A stretch of 64,000 bases of DNA. Source: Mucilaginibacter phenanthrenivorans. GTDB lineage: Bacteria; Bacteroidota; Bacteroidia; Sphingobacteriales; Sphingobacteriaceae. Positions 9,018-16,725 of the stretch are shown piece after piece; position 1 is the stretch's first letter; each line of letters starts with the position of its first letter. The translations under genes and the position numbers were made by a program. The stretch spans positions 62,001 to 126,000 of the forward strand of contig NZ_JAHVAP010000007.1 of NCBI RefSeq assembly GCF_024721155.1, written 5' to 3'. Under the pieces are notes generated by a model. That model searched no databases. It was given only the letters and a program-made list of their open reading frames with translations, and was not told where the DNA came from.

Positions 9018-9076
9018 TATAACTTATTTTTCAGTTATACAACTAAACTTTAAGTTTTATAACTTATTTTTCAGTT
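9018..9076. promoter_or_regulatory. Candidate BlaI operators
   Basis: A perfect 19-bp direct repeat, TATAACTTATTTTTCAGTT, occurs at 9018-9036 and 9058-9076, exactly 40 bp apart. A 13-bp palindrome AAACTT-T-AAGTTT sits midway at 9045-9057. All lie just upstream of the BlaI start. BlaI proteins autoregulate, so these are probable operators; the binding site itself is not proven. Confidence 0.5.
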
Positions 9077-9103
9077 TTAAGTATGGGCAGACGGTTAATT
9101 CAT

Positions 9104-9136
9104 AAAAAAGCCGGGTAGATTTTCATCTATCCGGCT
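9104..9136 (-). terminator. Terminator of the ara operon
   Basis: A 12-bp stem (9109-9120 with 9125-9136, one G-T wobble, loop TTTC) is followed on the minus strand by a run of T (A-run at 9104-9108 on the plus strand). It sits 22 bp beyond the araA stop and ends the arabinose operon. Confidence 0.85.
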
Positions 9137-9158
9137 CATATGTATGTTAAAAATCAGG

Positions 9159-10649
9159 CTATTTGTAGCTGGCGTCGTTCCACCGCAGCTCATTTCGTAA
9201 CTGATCAAGTTTGGTATCCTTGCCGATGCGAATAAATTCCAACCCGGCTATGTCAGCAAAGTCCTGCAAATGTTCGGCAGTTAAATTTTGGCTGTAAGCG
9301 GTATGATGTGCTCCACCTGCATAGATCCACGCAGCGCAGCCGGTCTTCATATCAGGGTATGGTTTCCATAACACCCGGGCCACGGGTAGGTTTGGCAAAT
9401 CATTTTGCGGCTCCACAGCTTCAACTTCATTTATCAATAAACGGAAGCGGTTGCCCATATCTACAATGGATGCATTCAGCGCAGCGCCACCTGCAACATT
9501 AAACACCAAACGGGCAGGATCAGCTTTGCCGCCAATGCCTAAAGGATGCACCTCTAATGCAGCCTTGCCATTTGCCAGCGAAGCATCTATTTCCAGCATG
9601 TGTGAGCCTAAAACAAGCTCATTATTAGGGTCGAAGTGGTAAGTGTAATCTTCCATAAAGGCATTACCACCCTTTAAGCCGCTGCCCATTACCTTAAACG
9701 CGCGCACTAAAGCCGCAGTTTTCCAGTCGCCCTCGCCGGCAAAACCGTAACCGGCAGCCATCAGGCGCTGTGCTGCAATTCCCGGGAGCTGGATCATACC
9801 ATGCAGATCCTCGAACGTATCGGTAAAGCCTTTAAAGCCGCCATCTTCTAAAAATTGTTTTAAGCCAAGCTCAATTTTTGCAGCATCGTAAACTGATTGA
9901 TGTTTAGCGCCACCTTTAAGCAAATCGGCAGCCATATCATAAGTAGCTTCGTATTCAGCAATCAAATTATTAACAGCTTCATCGCTAATCGCGTCAATCA
10001 CTTTAACTAAATCACCAACGCCATAAGTATTTACCGAGTACCCGAATTTTAATTCCGCCTCAACCTTGTCGCCTTCGGTAACCGCTACATAGCGCATGTT
10101 ATCGCCAATGCGGGCAAACTTTGCGCCCTGCCAGTCGTGCCAGCCGGCTGCTGCACGTGCCCAGGCATTTATTTGTCCCAATACTTCAGGATCCTGCCAG
10201 TGCCCAACCACCACCTTGCGATTTTTGCGCATCCGCGATACGATGAAGCCAAACTCCCGGTCGCCATGAGCGCTTTGGTTCAGGTTCATGAAATCCATGT
10301 CAATTGAGCTCCACGGAATATCGCGGTTATATTGGGTATGCAGGTGCAGCATCGGTTTTTGCAGAATGCTCAGTCCGCGGATCCACATCTTGGCAGGAGA
10401 GAACGTATGCATCCAGGTAATTATCCCAATACAATTTTCAGTGGTATTAGCTTCCTGCAACGTGGCGTAAATTTCCTCCGGACTTTTAACAACCGGCTTG
10501 TAAACAACACGCACGGGCGTTTGTGCATCCGCATCCAAACCCTTTGCAATTTGCTGTGAATGCTCCGCAACTAATTTTAAAGTTTCTTCCCCATATAAAT
10601 GCTGGCTTCCTGTTATAAACCAAACTTCAAATATTTTTAAATCTATCAT
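9159..10649 (-). CDS. araA: L-arabinose isomerase
   Basis: A 496-residue cytoplasmic enzyme converting L-arabinose to L-ribulose. The sequence follows AraA throughout: EVWFITGSQHLYGEETL at the start, the GFAGEGDWKTAA segment and MEDYTYHF with the two metal-binding glutamates, SHMLEIDASL and GGAHHTAYS with the conserved histidines. Length matches the family. It is the last gene of the araB-araD-araA unit, 94 bp after araD and before a strong terminator. Confidence 0.97.
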   Translation of the reverse strand: MIDLKIFEVWFITGSQHLYGEETLKLVAEHSQQIAKGLDADAQTPVRVVYKPVVKSPEEIYATLQEANTTENCIGIITWMHTFSPAKMWIRGLSILQKPMLHLHTQYNRDIPWSSIDMDFMNLNQSAHGDREFGFIVSRMRKNRKVVVGHWQDPEVLGQINAWARAAAGWHDWQGAKFARIGDNMRYVAVTEGDKVEAELKFGYSVNTYGVGDLVKVIDAISDEAVNNLIAEYEATYDMAADLLKGGAKHQSVYDAAKIELGLKQFLEDGGFKGFTDTFEDLHGMIQLPGIAAQRLMAAGYGFAGEGDWKTAALVRAFKVMGSGLKGGNAFMEDYTYHFDPNNELVLGSHMLEIDASLANGKAALEVHPLGIGGKADPARLVFNVAGGAALNASIVDMGNRFRLLINEVEAVEPQNDLPNLPVARVLWKPYPDMKTGCAAWIYAGGAHHTAYSQNLTAEHLQDFADIAGLEFIRIGKDTKLDQLRNELRWNDASYK

Positions 10650-10743
10650 TGTATTTTAATTGTGAATTAACGATTTAGTGAATTAGTGATTTGCTGTATT
10701 GTGTTTATATACTGCCAACTCAAAACTCAAAACTGCCAACTGA

Positions 10744-11445
10744 TTAACTCTGTCCATAATAAGAATCCGGCCCATGTTTACGTTCAAAATGTTTTTTTAT
10801 GAGCGAATCCTTCAGGCGCGGCGCGTTGTTATTTATTTGTTCGGTTAAATAAGCCATTTGTGCGACGGCTTCTAAAACTGCACTGTTATACACTGCTTTC
10901 TCGGGAGTTTTACCCCAGGTAAAGGGAGCGTGATTACCCACCAATACCATTTCCGTTTCCCTGTAATCCAGGCCTGCCTCTTCAAAATGATTGATGATCT
11001 GGAACCCGGTTTGGTATTCGTAATCGCCGGTTATCATATCATCGTGCATGGGCGGTGCGCAGGGGACATCGGCAGTTAGATGGTCGGCATGGGTAGTTCC
11101 ATAAATAGGGATGCAGCGTTGCGACTGCGCCCAGGCCGTTGCGTACGTTGAATGCGTGTGCACTATGCCATTGATATGCTCCCATTGCTTGTAAAGTACG
11201 GCATGTGTTTTAGTGTCGGACGATGGCCTCAAATCACCCTCAATGGTATTGCCGTCGAAATCAACAATCACCATCTTTTCGGGCGCAAGTTCATCGTACG
11301 GGACGCCACTTGGCTTTATAGCAAAAACACCAAGCTGCCGGTCGGCAGCGCTCACGTTGCCAAAGGTAAAAAGCACCAGCCCCAATTTAGGCAGCTGCAT
11401 ATTCGCCTCGTACGCGCTTTGTTTTATATGCTGATATTTACTCAT
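10744..11445 (-). CDS. araD: L-ribulose-5-phosphate 4-epimerase
   Basis: A 233-residue class II aldolase/adducin-fold enzyme that epimerises L-ribulose-5-phosphate to D-xylulose-5-phosphate, linking arabinose to the pentose phosphate pathway. The GIVHTHSTYATAWAQ motif carries two of the zinc histidines, GTTHADHL and the later VLVGNHAPFTWG segment carry further active-site residues. It lies between araB (64 bp upstream) and araA, same strand. Short AT-rich repeated phrases occupy both flanking gaps. Confidence 0.95.
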   Translation of the reverse strand: MSKYQHIKQSAYEANMQLPKLGLVLFTFGNVSAADRQLGVFAIKPSGVPYDELAPEKMVIVDFDGNTIEGDLRPSSDTKTHAVLYKQWEHINGIVHTHSTYATAWAQSQRCIPIYGTTHADHLTADVPCAPPMHDDMITGDYEYQTGFQIINHFEEAGLDYRETEMVLVGNHAPFTWGKTPEKAVYNSAVLEAVAQMAYLTEQINNNAPRLKDSLIKKHFERKHGPDSYYGQS

Positions 11446-11477
11446 TTTAATAAAATATAATAAATTCTACCATCTTC

Positions 11478-11515
11478 TTAATTCGTGAAATTCGAACAAA
11501 TTCGAGAAATTAGTG
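11478..11515. repeat. Degenerate short intergenic repeat (araB-araD)
   Basis: Overlapping copies of a TTCG(T/A)GAAATT-like phrase fill the gap between araB and araD. A different repeated phrase, CCAACTCAAAACTCAAAACTG, fills the araD-araA gap near 10718-10738. Both look like low-complexity intergenic repeats rather than regulatory sites. Confidence 0.35.
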
Positions 11516-13177
11516 CTTTGTCTCAATAAATTTTCCGAGGGCTGTATACTTATCAAATCTTTTTTGGTAGATCTCCCTGTTCTGCGGGTTAGGATAGTAC
11601 TCCGCATCAAAACCTCTTCCCATGGCAACCATCGCATCCTCAACCGTAGGATAGATGCCAGCTACAACGGCGGCAAACATAGCGGCGCCAAGCGCGCAGG
11701 TATGCTCAAACTGGTGAATACGGATTGGCATTCCCAAAACATCGGCCATCATCTGCATAATATAAGGTGATTTTTTTGCGACGCCGCCTATTCCTATCAG
11801 CCCTTTTACAGGGATACCCTCCTGCACAAAACGGTCGACAATACTTTTTGCCCCAAAACAGGTGGCCTCAGCCAACGCCCTGAAAACACGCGGGGCATCG
11901 CTACCAAGGCCTAAGCCTGTTATCGCACCTTTAAGTGTTTGATCGGCATCAGGTGTGCGGCGGCCATTAAACCAGTCTATCGCAAGTTCGGCGTTTTCTT
12001 CAATAGGTAACAGGGCAGCCTGCCTGCTTAGTTCGGGAATTATCTTAGCCAAAAGCTCTTCCTTTAAAGCTTCGGCTGTTTTTGGGTCGATAAGCGTAGA
12101 TGATGACAAAGCGTTCAATGGCCATGCAACCAGGTTCTTAAACCATGCATAAGTATCGCCAAAGGCAGATTGCCCGGCTTCGAGCCCAACCATTCCCGGG
12201 ATAACCGAGCCATTTACCTGCCCGCAAATACCACGGATCAGTTTGCCTTCAATGTCAGCGGTAGGGGCAACCAGTATATCGCAAGTTGATGTACCCATTA
12301 CCTTACTCAGGTGATAAGGCTCAATCTGCCCGCCAACCGCGCCCATATGCGCATCAAAAGCGCCGACACCAACCACCACGTTGGTGGATAGTCCTAATCT
12401 TTCAGCCCATTCAGTGCTTAACGTACCGGCGGGTTCGTCTGATGTATAAGTATCCTTAAATAATCTTGAAGTGATGCCCGTTAAAAGCGGATCGAGCGAT
12501 GAGAAGAACTCATCTGGTGGTAATCCGCCAAATTCTTCGGCCCAAAGTGCCTTGTGCCCGGCAGAGCAGCGGCCGCGTTTTATTTGCGACGCATCGTTGC
12601 CTCCGGTTAATAAGAATGGGATCCAGTCGCAATGCTCCACCCAGGAATAGCATGCCTTTGCTACCTGCTCATCAGTGCGTAAAGTGCGCAATAGCTTAGC
12701 CCAAAACCATTCGGACGAATAAATACCGCCTACATATTTAAGGTAGTTAATATCAAATTTGGTGGCGTGCTCATTTATCTCTGCTGCCTCGTTTACGCCG
12801 GTATGGTCCTTCCATAAAACAAACATCGCGTGCGGATTATTTTCAAACCCGGGTGTTAAAGCCAATGGTGTTCCGCTTTTATCTACGGCCACAGGTGTTG
12901 ATCCGGTAGTGTCGACCGCCAAGCCTTTAACAGCGTTTGCAGCTCCGGGGCCAGCCTTTTTTAAACAATCCTTAATGGTAGTTTCCAGGCCTTCAATGTA
13001 ATCGAGGGGGTGTTGCCTGAATTGGTTTTCAGGTGCGTTGCAGTATAATCCCTGCTGCCATCTTGGGTAGTTAAATACTGAGGTTGCTATCTCTTCACCA
13101 TTATTTGCGTCGATCAATACAGAGCGGACGGAATCGGATCCGTAGTCCACCCCAATTACAAATTGGTCGGTAGTCAT
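11510..13177 (-). CDS. araB: Ribulokinase
   Basis: A 555-residue FGGY-family kinase phosphorylating L-ribulose with ATP. The ATPase phosphate-1 motif is at the N-terminus (GVDYGSDSVRSVLID), AVDTTGSTPV follows near 90-100, and the C-terminal lobe has GIGGVAKKSPYIMQMMADVLG. Length and the YCNAPENQFRQHPLDYIEG segment fit AraB rather than xylulokinase. It is the first gene of araBDA and has its own 99-bp upstream region containing a clear palindrome, so it is probably transcribed separately from araR. Confidence 0.95.
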   Translation of the reverse strand: MTTDQFVIGVDYGSDSVRSVLIDANNGEEIATSVFNYPRWQQGLYCNAPENQFRQHPLDYIEGLETTIKDCLKKAGPGAANAVKGLAVDTTGSTPVAVDKSGTPLALTPGFENNPHAMFVLWKDHTGVNEAAEINEHATKFDINYLKYVGGIYSSEWFWAKLLRTLRTDEQVAKACYSWVEHCDWIPFLLTGGNDASQIKRGRCSAGHKALWAEEFGGLPPDEFFSSLDPLLTGITSRLFKDTYTSDEPAGTLSTEWAERLGLSTNVVVGVGAFDAHMGAVGGQIEPYHLSKVMGTSTCDILVAPTADIEGKLIRGICGQVNGSVIPGMVGLEAGQSAFGDTYAWFKNLVAWPLNALSSSTLIDPKTAEALKEELLAKIIPELSRQAALLPIEENAELAIDWFNGRRTPDADQTLKGAITGLGLGSDAPRVFRALAEATCFGAKSIVDRFVQEGIPVKGLIGIGGVAKKSPYIMQMMADVLGMPIRIHQFEHTCALGAAMFAAVVAGIYPTVEDAMVAMGRGFDAEYYPNPQNREIYQKRFDKYTALGKFIETKH

Positions 13178-13193
13178 ATCTTGTTTATAATTT

Positions 13194-13210
13194 AGTGTTG
13201 AAATAACACT
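13194..13210. promoter_or_regulatory. Candidate AraR operator before araB
   Basis: A 17-bp inverted repeat, AGTGTT-5 nt-AACACT, lies 17 bp upstream of the araB start codon, between araB and the AraR gene. Position and symmetry fit a repressor site for the Nudix-type regulator. The link to AraR is inference from position. Confidence 0.55.
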
Positions 13211-13276
13211 TATTTTTTGACAAAAAGAAATTTTGAATAAAAAATTAGCAATCTAACTGCCAAAGCTAATCAATTG

Positions 13277-13984
13277 TTACAGCGAAAGAGTATCGGGGTT
13301 GGGTATGAAATTTAAAAATGCCTGGAATTTGGCATAGTAATTTTGCTTGTTTAACTGGTAATAATAGGCTCCCCGTTTAGAACCCGCCTTGTCCTTTTCG
13401 GCTAATTTTATCAACAACCCAGTGGCTAACACCCGTTTACTGAAATTTCTTTTGTCGATGGTCGTATTAAAGACAGCTTCGTACAACGTTTGAAGCTGGG
13501 GGATGGTAAATTTATCCGGTAATAACTCAAAAAGAATGGGGTGAAGGGCAGCCTTGTATCTGATCCGTCTTTTGGCCGCTTCAACCATTTCCTGGTGATC
13601 AAAGATTAATTTGGGGACCCGTTTCATTGGGAACCACTCAGCATGGTAATCATTACTTAGCTGGGTTTCGTATTTATAGATATCGATTAAAGCAAAATAT
13701 GCGGTAGACACTGTACGCTCTATCGGGTCGCGCTTTGCATCTCCATAAGTATGCAGCTGCTCAAGGTATACGCCATCCAAGCCGGTTAACTGCTTCAAAA
13801 TTCGGTTTGAGGCTTGTTCCAGGCTTTCGTCTTGTCGCACAAAGCCGCCCATAAGGCTCCAATTGCCTTTTTCGGGTTCAAATGCCCTTTGGATCAAAAG
13901 TATTTTCAGTGATTCACCGTCAAATCCAAAAACTATACAATCAACTGCTAATAAATGTCGGGTTTGGTTTGAATACTTATGCAT
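13277..13984 (-). CDS. araR: Nudix-type arabinose regulator AraR
   Basis: A 235-residue protein with an N-terminal Nudix fold and a C-terminal winged helix (about 150-235; FTIPQLQTLYEAVFNTTIDKRNFSKRVL). The Nudix box is degenerate: after GGFVRQDESLEQASNR, the residues expected to be Glu are Ile, Gln and Leu, so hydrolysis is unlikely. This is the architecture of NrtR-family regulators, including AraR, the L-arabinose-responsive regulator described in Bacteroides thetaiotaomicron. It lies directly upstream of araBDA and downstream of a GH3 xylosidase gene, all on one strand. Confidence 0.88.
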   Translation of the reverse strand: MHKYSNQTRHLLAVDCIVFGFDGESLKILLIQRAFEPEKGNWSLMGGFVRQDESLEQASNRILKQLTGLDGVYLEQLHTYGDAKRDPIERTVSTAYFALIDIYKYETQLSNDYHAEWFPMKRVPKLIFDHQEMVEAAKRRIRYKAALHPILFELLPDKFTIPQLQTLYEAVFNTTIDKRNFSKRVLATGLLIKLAEKDKAGSKRGAYYYQLNKQNYYAKFQAFLNFIPNPDTLSL

Positions 13985-14098
13985 TTGTAAAAAATGGATT
14001 TGCTTGCAATCGTGGCAAATGTATTACATTGTTAATATATAAAGAAATGCTGTTTACATTCACGCAACATTGTATCGCAAATTATCAGTTTTAATAGA

Positions 14099-16291
14099 TC
14101 ATTTAACTAAAAATTCGGCGCTCAATTTTTTATCTGTGGAGTTACTTCCCAAATACAATTGATACTTACCGGGATACAACTGCCATTTGTGTTTTTCAAG
14201 GTCCCATTTTTGCAGATCGCTAACCGGGATGCTTATCAATGCCGATTGCTTATCTCCCTTTTTAACATTTACACGTTTAAAATCCTTCAATTCCTTTAAT
14301 GGCATACGGTCAATTTGCGGATACTGAATATAAGCCTGTACAACTTCATCGCCATCCATGCTACCGGTGTTTTCAACCTGTACCGAAATTTTTATAGAAT
14401 CTTTAGCGGTGTATTTCTGCTGAGGTTGCTGTTGCCACTGATAATTAAAACTGGTATAGCTTAAGCCAAACCCAAACGGATATTGCACCGGCCCGTCAAA
14501 ATAACGGTAGGTGCGGCCCTGCATGTTATAATTACCAAAAGCCGGCACATCCTTTATCGATTTATAAAAAGTAACCGGCAAATGTCCTGATGGTGAAACT
14601 GCCCCGAAAACCAGGTCAGCTAAAGCATTGCCGCCCTGTTCGCCGGGATACCAGGCTAATATAATGGCATCGGCGTAAGACTCAATAGCAGAAATATCTA
14701 CATCACTGCCGGCTGTTACCACTGCAATAATTGGTTTTTTTACCGATTTTCTCAGCTCCTTCATAAATGCAATATCGCCTGGAGGCAAACTCAAATCTTT
14801 TTTGTCGCCGCCACTAGGGGATAAAAAGGCATCGCCTGCTTCACCCTCCAATACCGGGCTCAGGCCGATAACTGCAATGGTGAGGTCGGCATTACCTGCT
14901 GCCCAGGTGCCACCAAAGTGGGTAGTATCCGTATGGCTTGCCCCCAAATCATATTCAACCCGGGTGGCTTTATCAACTGCGGCAGTTATCCCCTCAACAA
15001 AATTAACCGCCTTGCTGCTAACGCCATGATAATTGGCCACCAAAGCATCAAGCGAAGCTGCATTTGGCCCTAAGACCATAATGCTGGGATAATCGCTTTT
15101 TTTCAATGGCAGGATATTTTTGTCGTTTTTTAATAGCACCATACTTTGTTGGGCTACTTTACGGGTTAGCGCAACATGGGCTGCATTATGGATACTGTCA
15201 TCACCAAAGTTTTTATAGGGAGATGCAGACTGCTCGTCAAAAAAGCCCAGCTTAATTTGCGTGCGTAACAGTGCAGCCAGTGCCTGGTCAACTTCCCTTT
15301 CGGTCAGCAGTTTTTGGTTGATGGCTTTTAAAATATCATCCTGCAAAATACTGGAGCAATCCAGGTCGATGCCAGCTTTTATGGCCGCCGCAGCCGTTTC
15401 TGTACTATTTGGTAAAGTCTTATGGGTTAAAAAAACATCGTCCAAAGCGCCGCAGTCAGTGACTACATGGCCCTTAAAGCCCCATTCCTTGCGTAAAATA
15501 TCAGTTAGTAATGTTTTATTGATAGAATTTGGCATCCCGTTGATCCGGTTGTAAGCGCTCATCACCGATTCAACACCGCCATTTACCAGCGCGTGGAAAG
15601 CATAAAGGTAGGTTTCGCGTAGGTCCTTTTCGTCAACGATGGCATTAAACTTATCACGCTCACTTTCCGGGCCGCTGTGTACGGCAAAATGCTTGGCAGT
15701 TGCGGATACCTTTAAATGCAGCGGATCATTACCCTGCATCCCTTGTATATATGCAGTGCCGGTCCTGGCGGTCAAGTAAGGGTCCTCGCCATAAGTTTCC
15801 TGCCCGCGGCCCCACCTCGGATCGCGAAAAATATTAATATTGGGCGACCAGAATGTCAATCCCATATATTGCTGGTGCTGCCCTTTTGCATAGGCAAGGT
15901 TATATTTTGCCCGCGCCTCGGTTGAAATAACGGTTGACACCTGTTTCACCAGGTTATCATCAAATGTAGCAGCCATGGCTATGGCCTGCGGAAAAATGGT
16001 GGCCTCGCCTGCGCGGGCAACACCATGTAAGCTCTCGTTCCACCAATTATAGGCCGGGATGTTTAGGCGCGGCACTGCTTTACTTCGATAGCCAAGCAAT
16101 GATATCTTTTCTTCAAGCGTTAATTTAGAGATCAGGTCGGCCACTCTCGTATCCAGCGGTTTGCTTGCATCCCTGAACACCGGCAATTGCTGTGCTTTTG
16201 AATATTGGCAGGTCAGCGAAAAGAGACTTACGAGAAAAAACAAACCGGCCTTTCCGATGGTTATTTTGGGGATTTTTAAATTTTGTGTCAT
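14099..16291 (-). CDS. GH3 beta-xylosidase (possibly also arabinosidase)
   Basis: A 730-residue secreted or periplasmic glycoside hydrolase family 3 enzyme. A signal peptide ends near residue 34 (YSKAQ). NWWNESLHGVA (83-92) is the motif typical of the xylosidase branch; AKHFAVHSGPE (199-209) is the conserved KHF region; the catalytic nucleophile is D279 in VVTDCGALDD. A GH3 C-terminal domain and a fibronectin-III-like tail (about 640-730) follow. It is 114 bp upstream of araR on the same strand, which suggests use of arabinoxylan or xyloglucan fragments; the exact sugar specificity cannot be fixed. Confidence 0.9.
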   Translation of the reverse strand: MTQNLKIPKITIGKAGLFFLVSLFSLTCQYSKAQQLPVFRDASKPLDTRVADLISKLTLEEKISLLGYRSKAVPRLNIPAYNWWNESLHGVARAGEATIFPQAIAMAATFDDNLVKQVSTVISTEARAKYNLAYAKGQHQQYMGLTFWSPNINIFRDPRWGRGQETYGEDPYLTARTGTAYIQGMQGNDPLHLKVSATAKHFAVHSGPESERDKFNAIVDEKDLRETYLYAFHALVNGGVESVMSAYNRINGMPNSINKTLLTDILRKEWGFKGHVVTDCGALDDVFLTHKTLPNSTETAAAAIKAGIDLDCSSILQDDILKAINQKLLTEREVDQALAALLRTQIKLGFFDEQSASPYKNFGDDSIHNAAHVALTRKVAQQSMVLLKNDKNILPLKKSDYPSIMVLGPNAASLDALVANYHGVSSKAVNFVEGITAAVDKATRVEYDLGASHTDTTHFGGTWAAGNADLTIAVIGLSPVLEGEAGDAFLSPSGGDKKDLSLPPGDIAFMKELRKSVKKPIIAVVTAGSDVDISAIESYADAIILAWYPGEQGGNALADLVFGAVSPSGHLPVTFYKSIKDVPAFGNYNMQGRTYRYFDGPVQYPFGFGLSYTSFNYQWQQQPQQKYTAKDSIKISVQVENTGSMDGDEVVQAYIQYPQIDRMPLKELKDFKRVNVKKGDKQSALISIPVSDLQKWDLEKHKWQLYPGKYQLYLGSNSTDKKLSAEFLVK

Positions 16292-16725
16292 TTTAACAAT
16301 TGATGATGCAATTAAGCTAAATTATATGAAATTGCGAAAAGCTACTTTCGCGTCACCTTTAGGTGGATGTTTAGTCGCTAGTATACTTGTGCAGTACAAA
16401 TAAATGTAAACCATGATTTTTTTAAATTGTTCATAATCAATGTGTTAATATCTAAGTTTTTGAAAAGTGTAAACCTTTGTAAACCCACTTTCCAGCATAT
16501 ACCTTTTTTAAAAAGAGTCAGGTAAAGTCAAATCGGGTTTATTGCGCCGTAAGACAAAAATCACCGGTTTTTCGTATAACATGACAGAGAGGGACGGTTG
16601 TATTTATTTTTTTGAATAGGTTGCGCCATATTTGTAAAGCCAATTAGATGAAGGTAACTTCATAATCGCTATTTGATCCGGTTATTAAACCTTATTAAAC
16701 AATAAAATAAAATTAAAATTTAGTT
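16292..16725. other. Divergent control region, GH3 versus rhamnose operon
   Basis: This 434-bp gene-free stretch separates divergent transcription units. It contains three TGTAAACC copies (separate entry) and, near the rhamnose operon, a weak -7-like box CATATTTG at 16627-16634 without a well-spaced TTTG upstream. I see no ORF, riboswitch or strong hairpin. Confidence 0.6.
16405..16485 (+). promoter_or_regulatory. Three TGTAAACC repeats
   Basis: Exact copies of TGTAAACC lie at 16405-16412, 16468-16475 and 16478-16485. The last two are 10 bp apart and the first is 63 bp from the second, so all fall close to the same helix face. They are candidate sites for a regulator of the rhamnose operon or the GH3 gene; which protein binds is unknown. 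Confidence 0.45.

Noticed and set aside
16627..16634. CATATTTG as the -7 box of the rhamnose operon promoter
   Set aside because: One mismatch to TAnnTTTG and no TTTG at a sensible distance upstream; not strong enough to list as a promoter.
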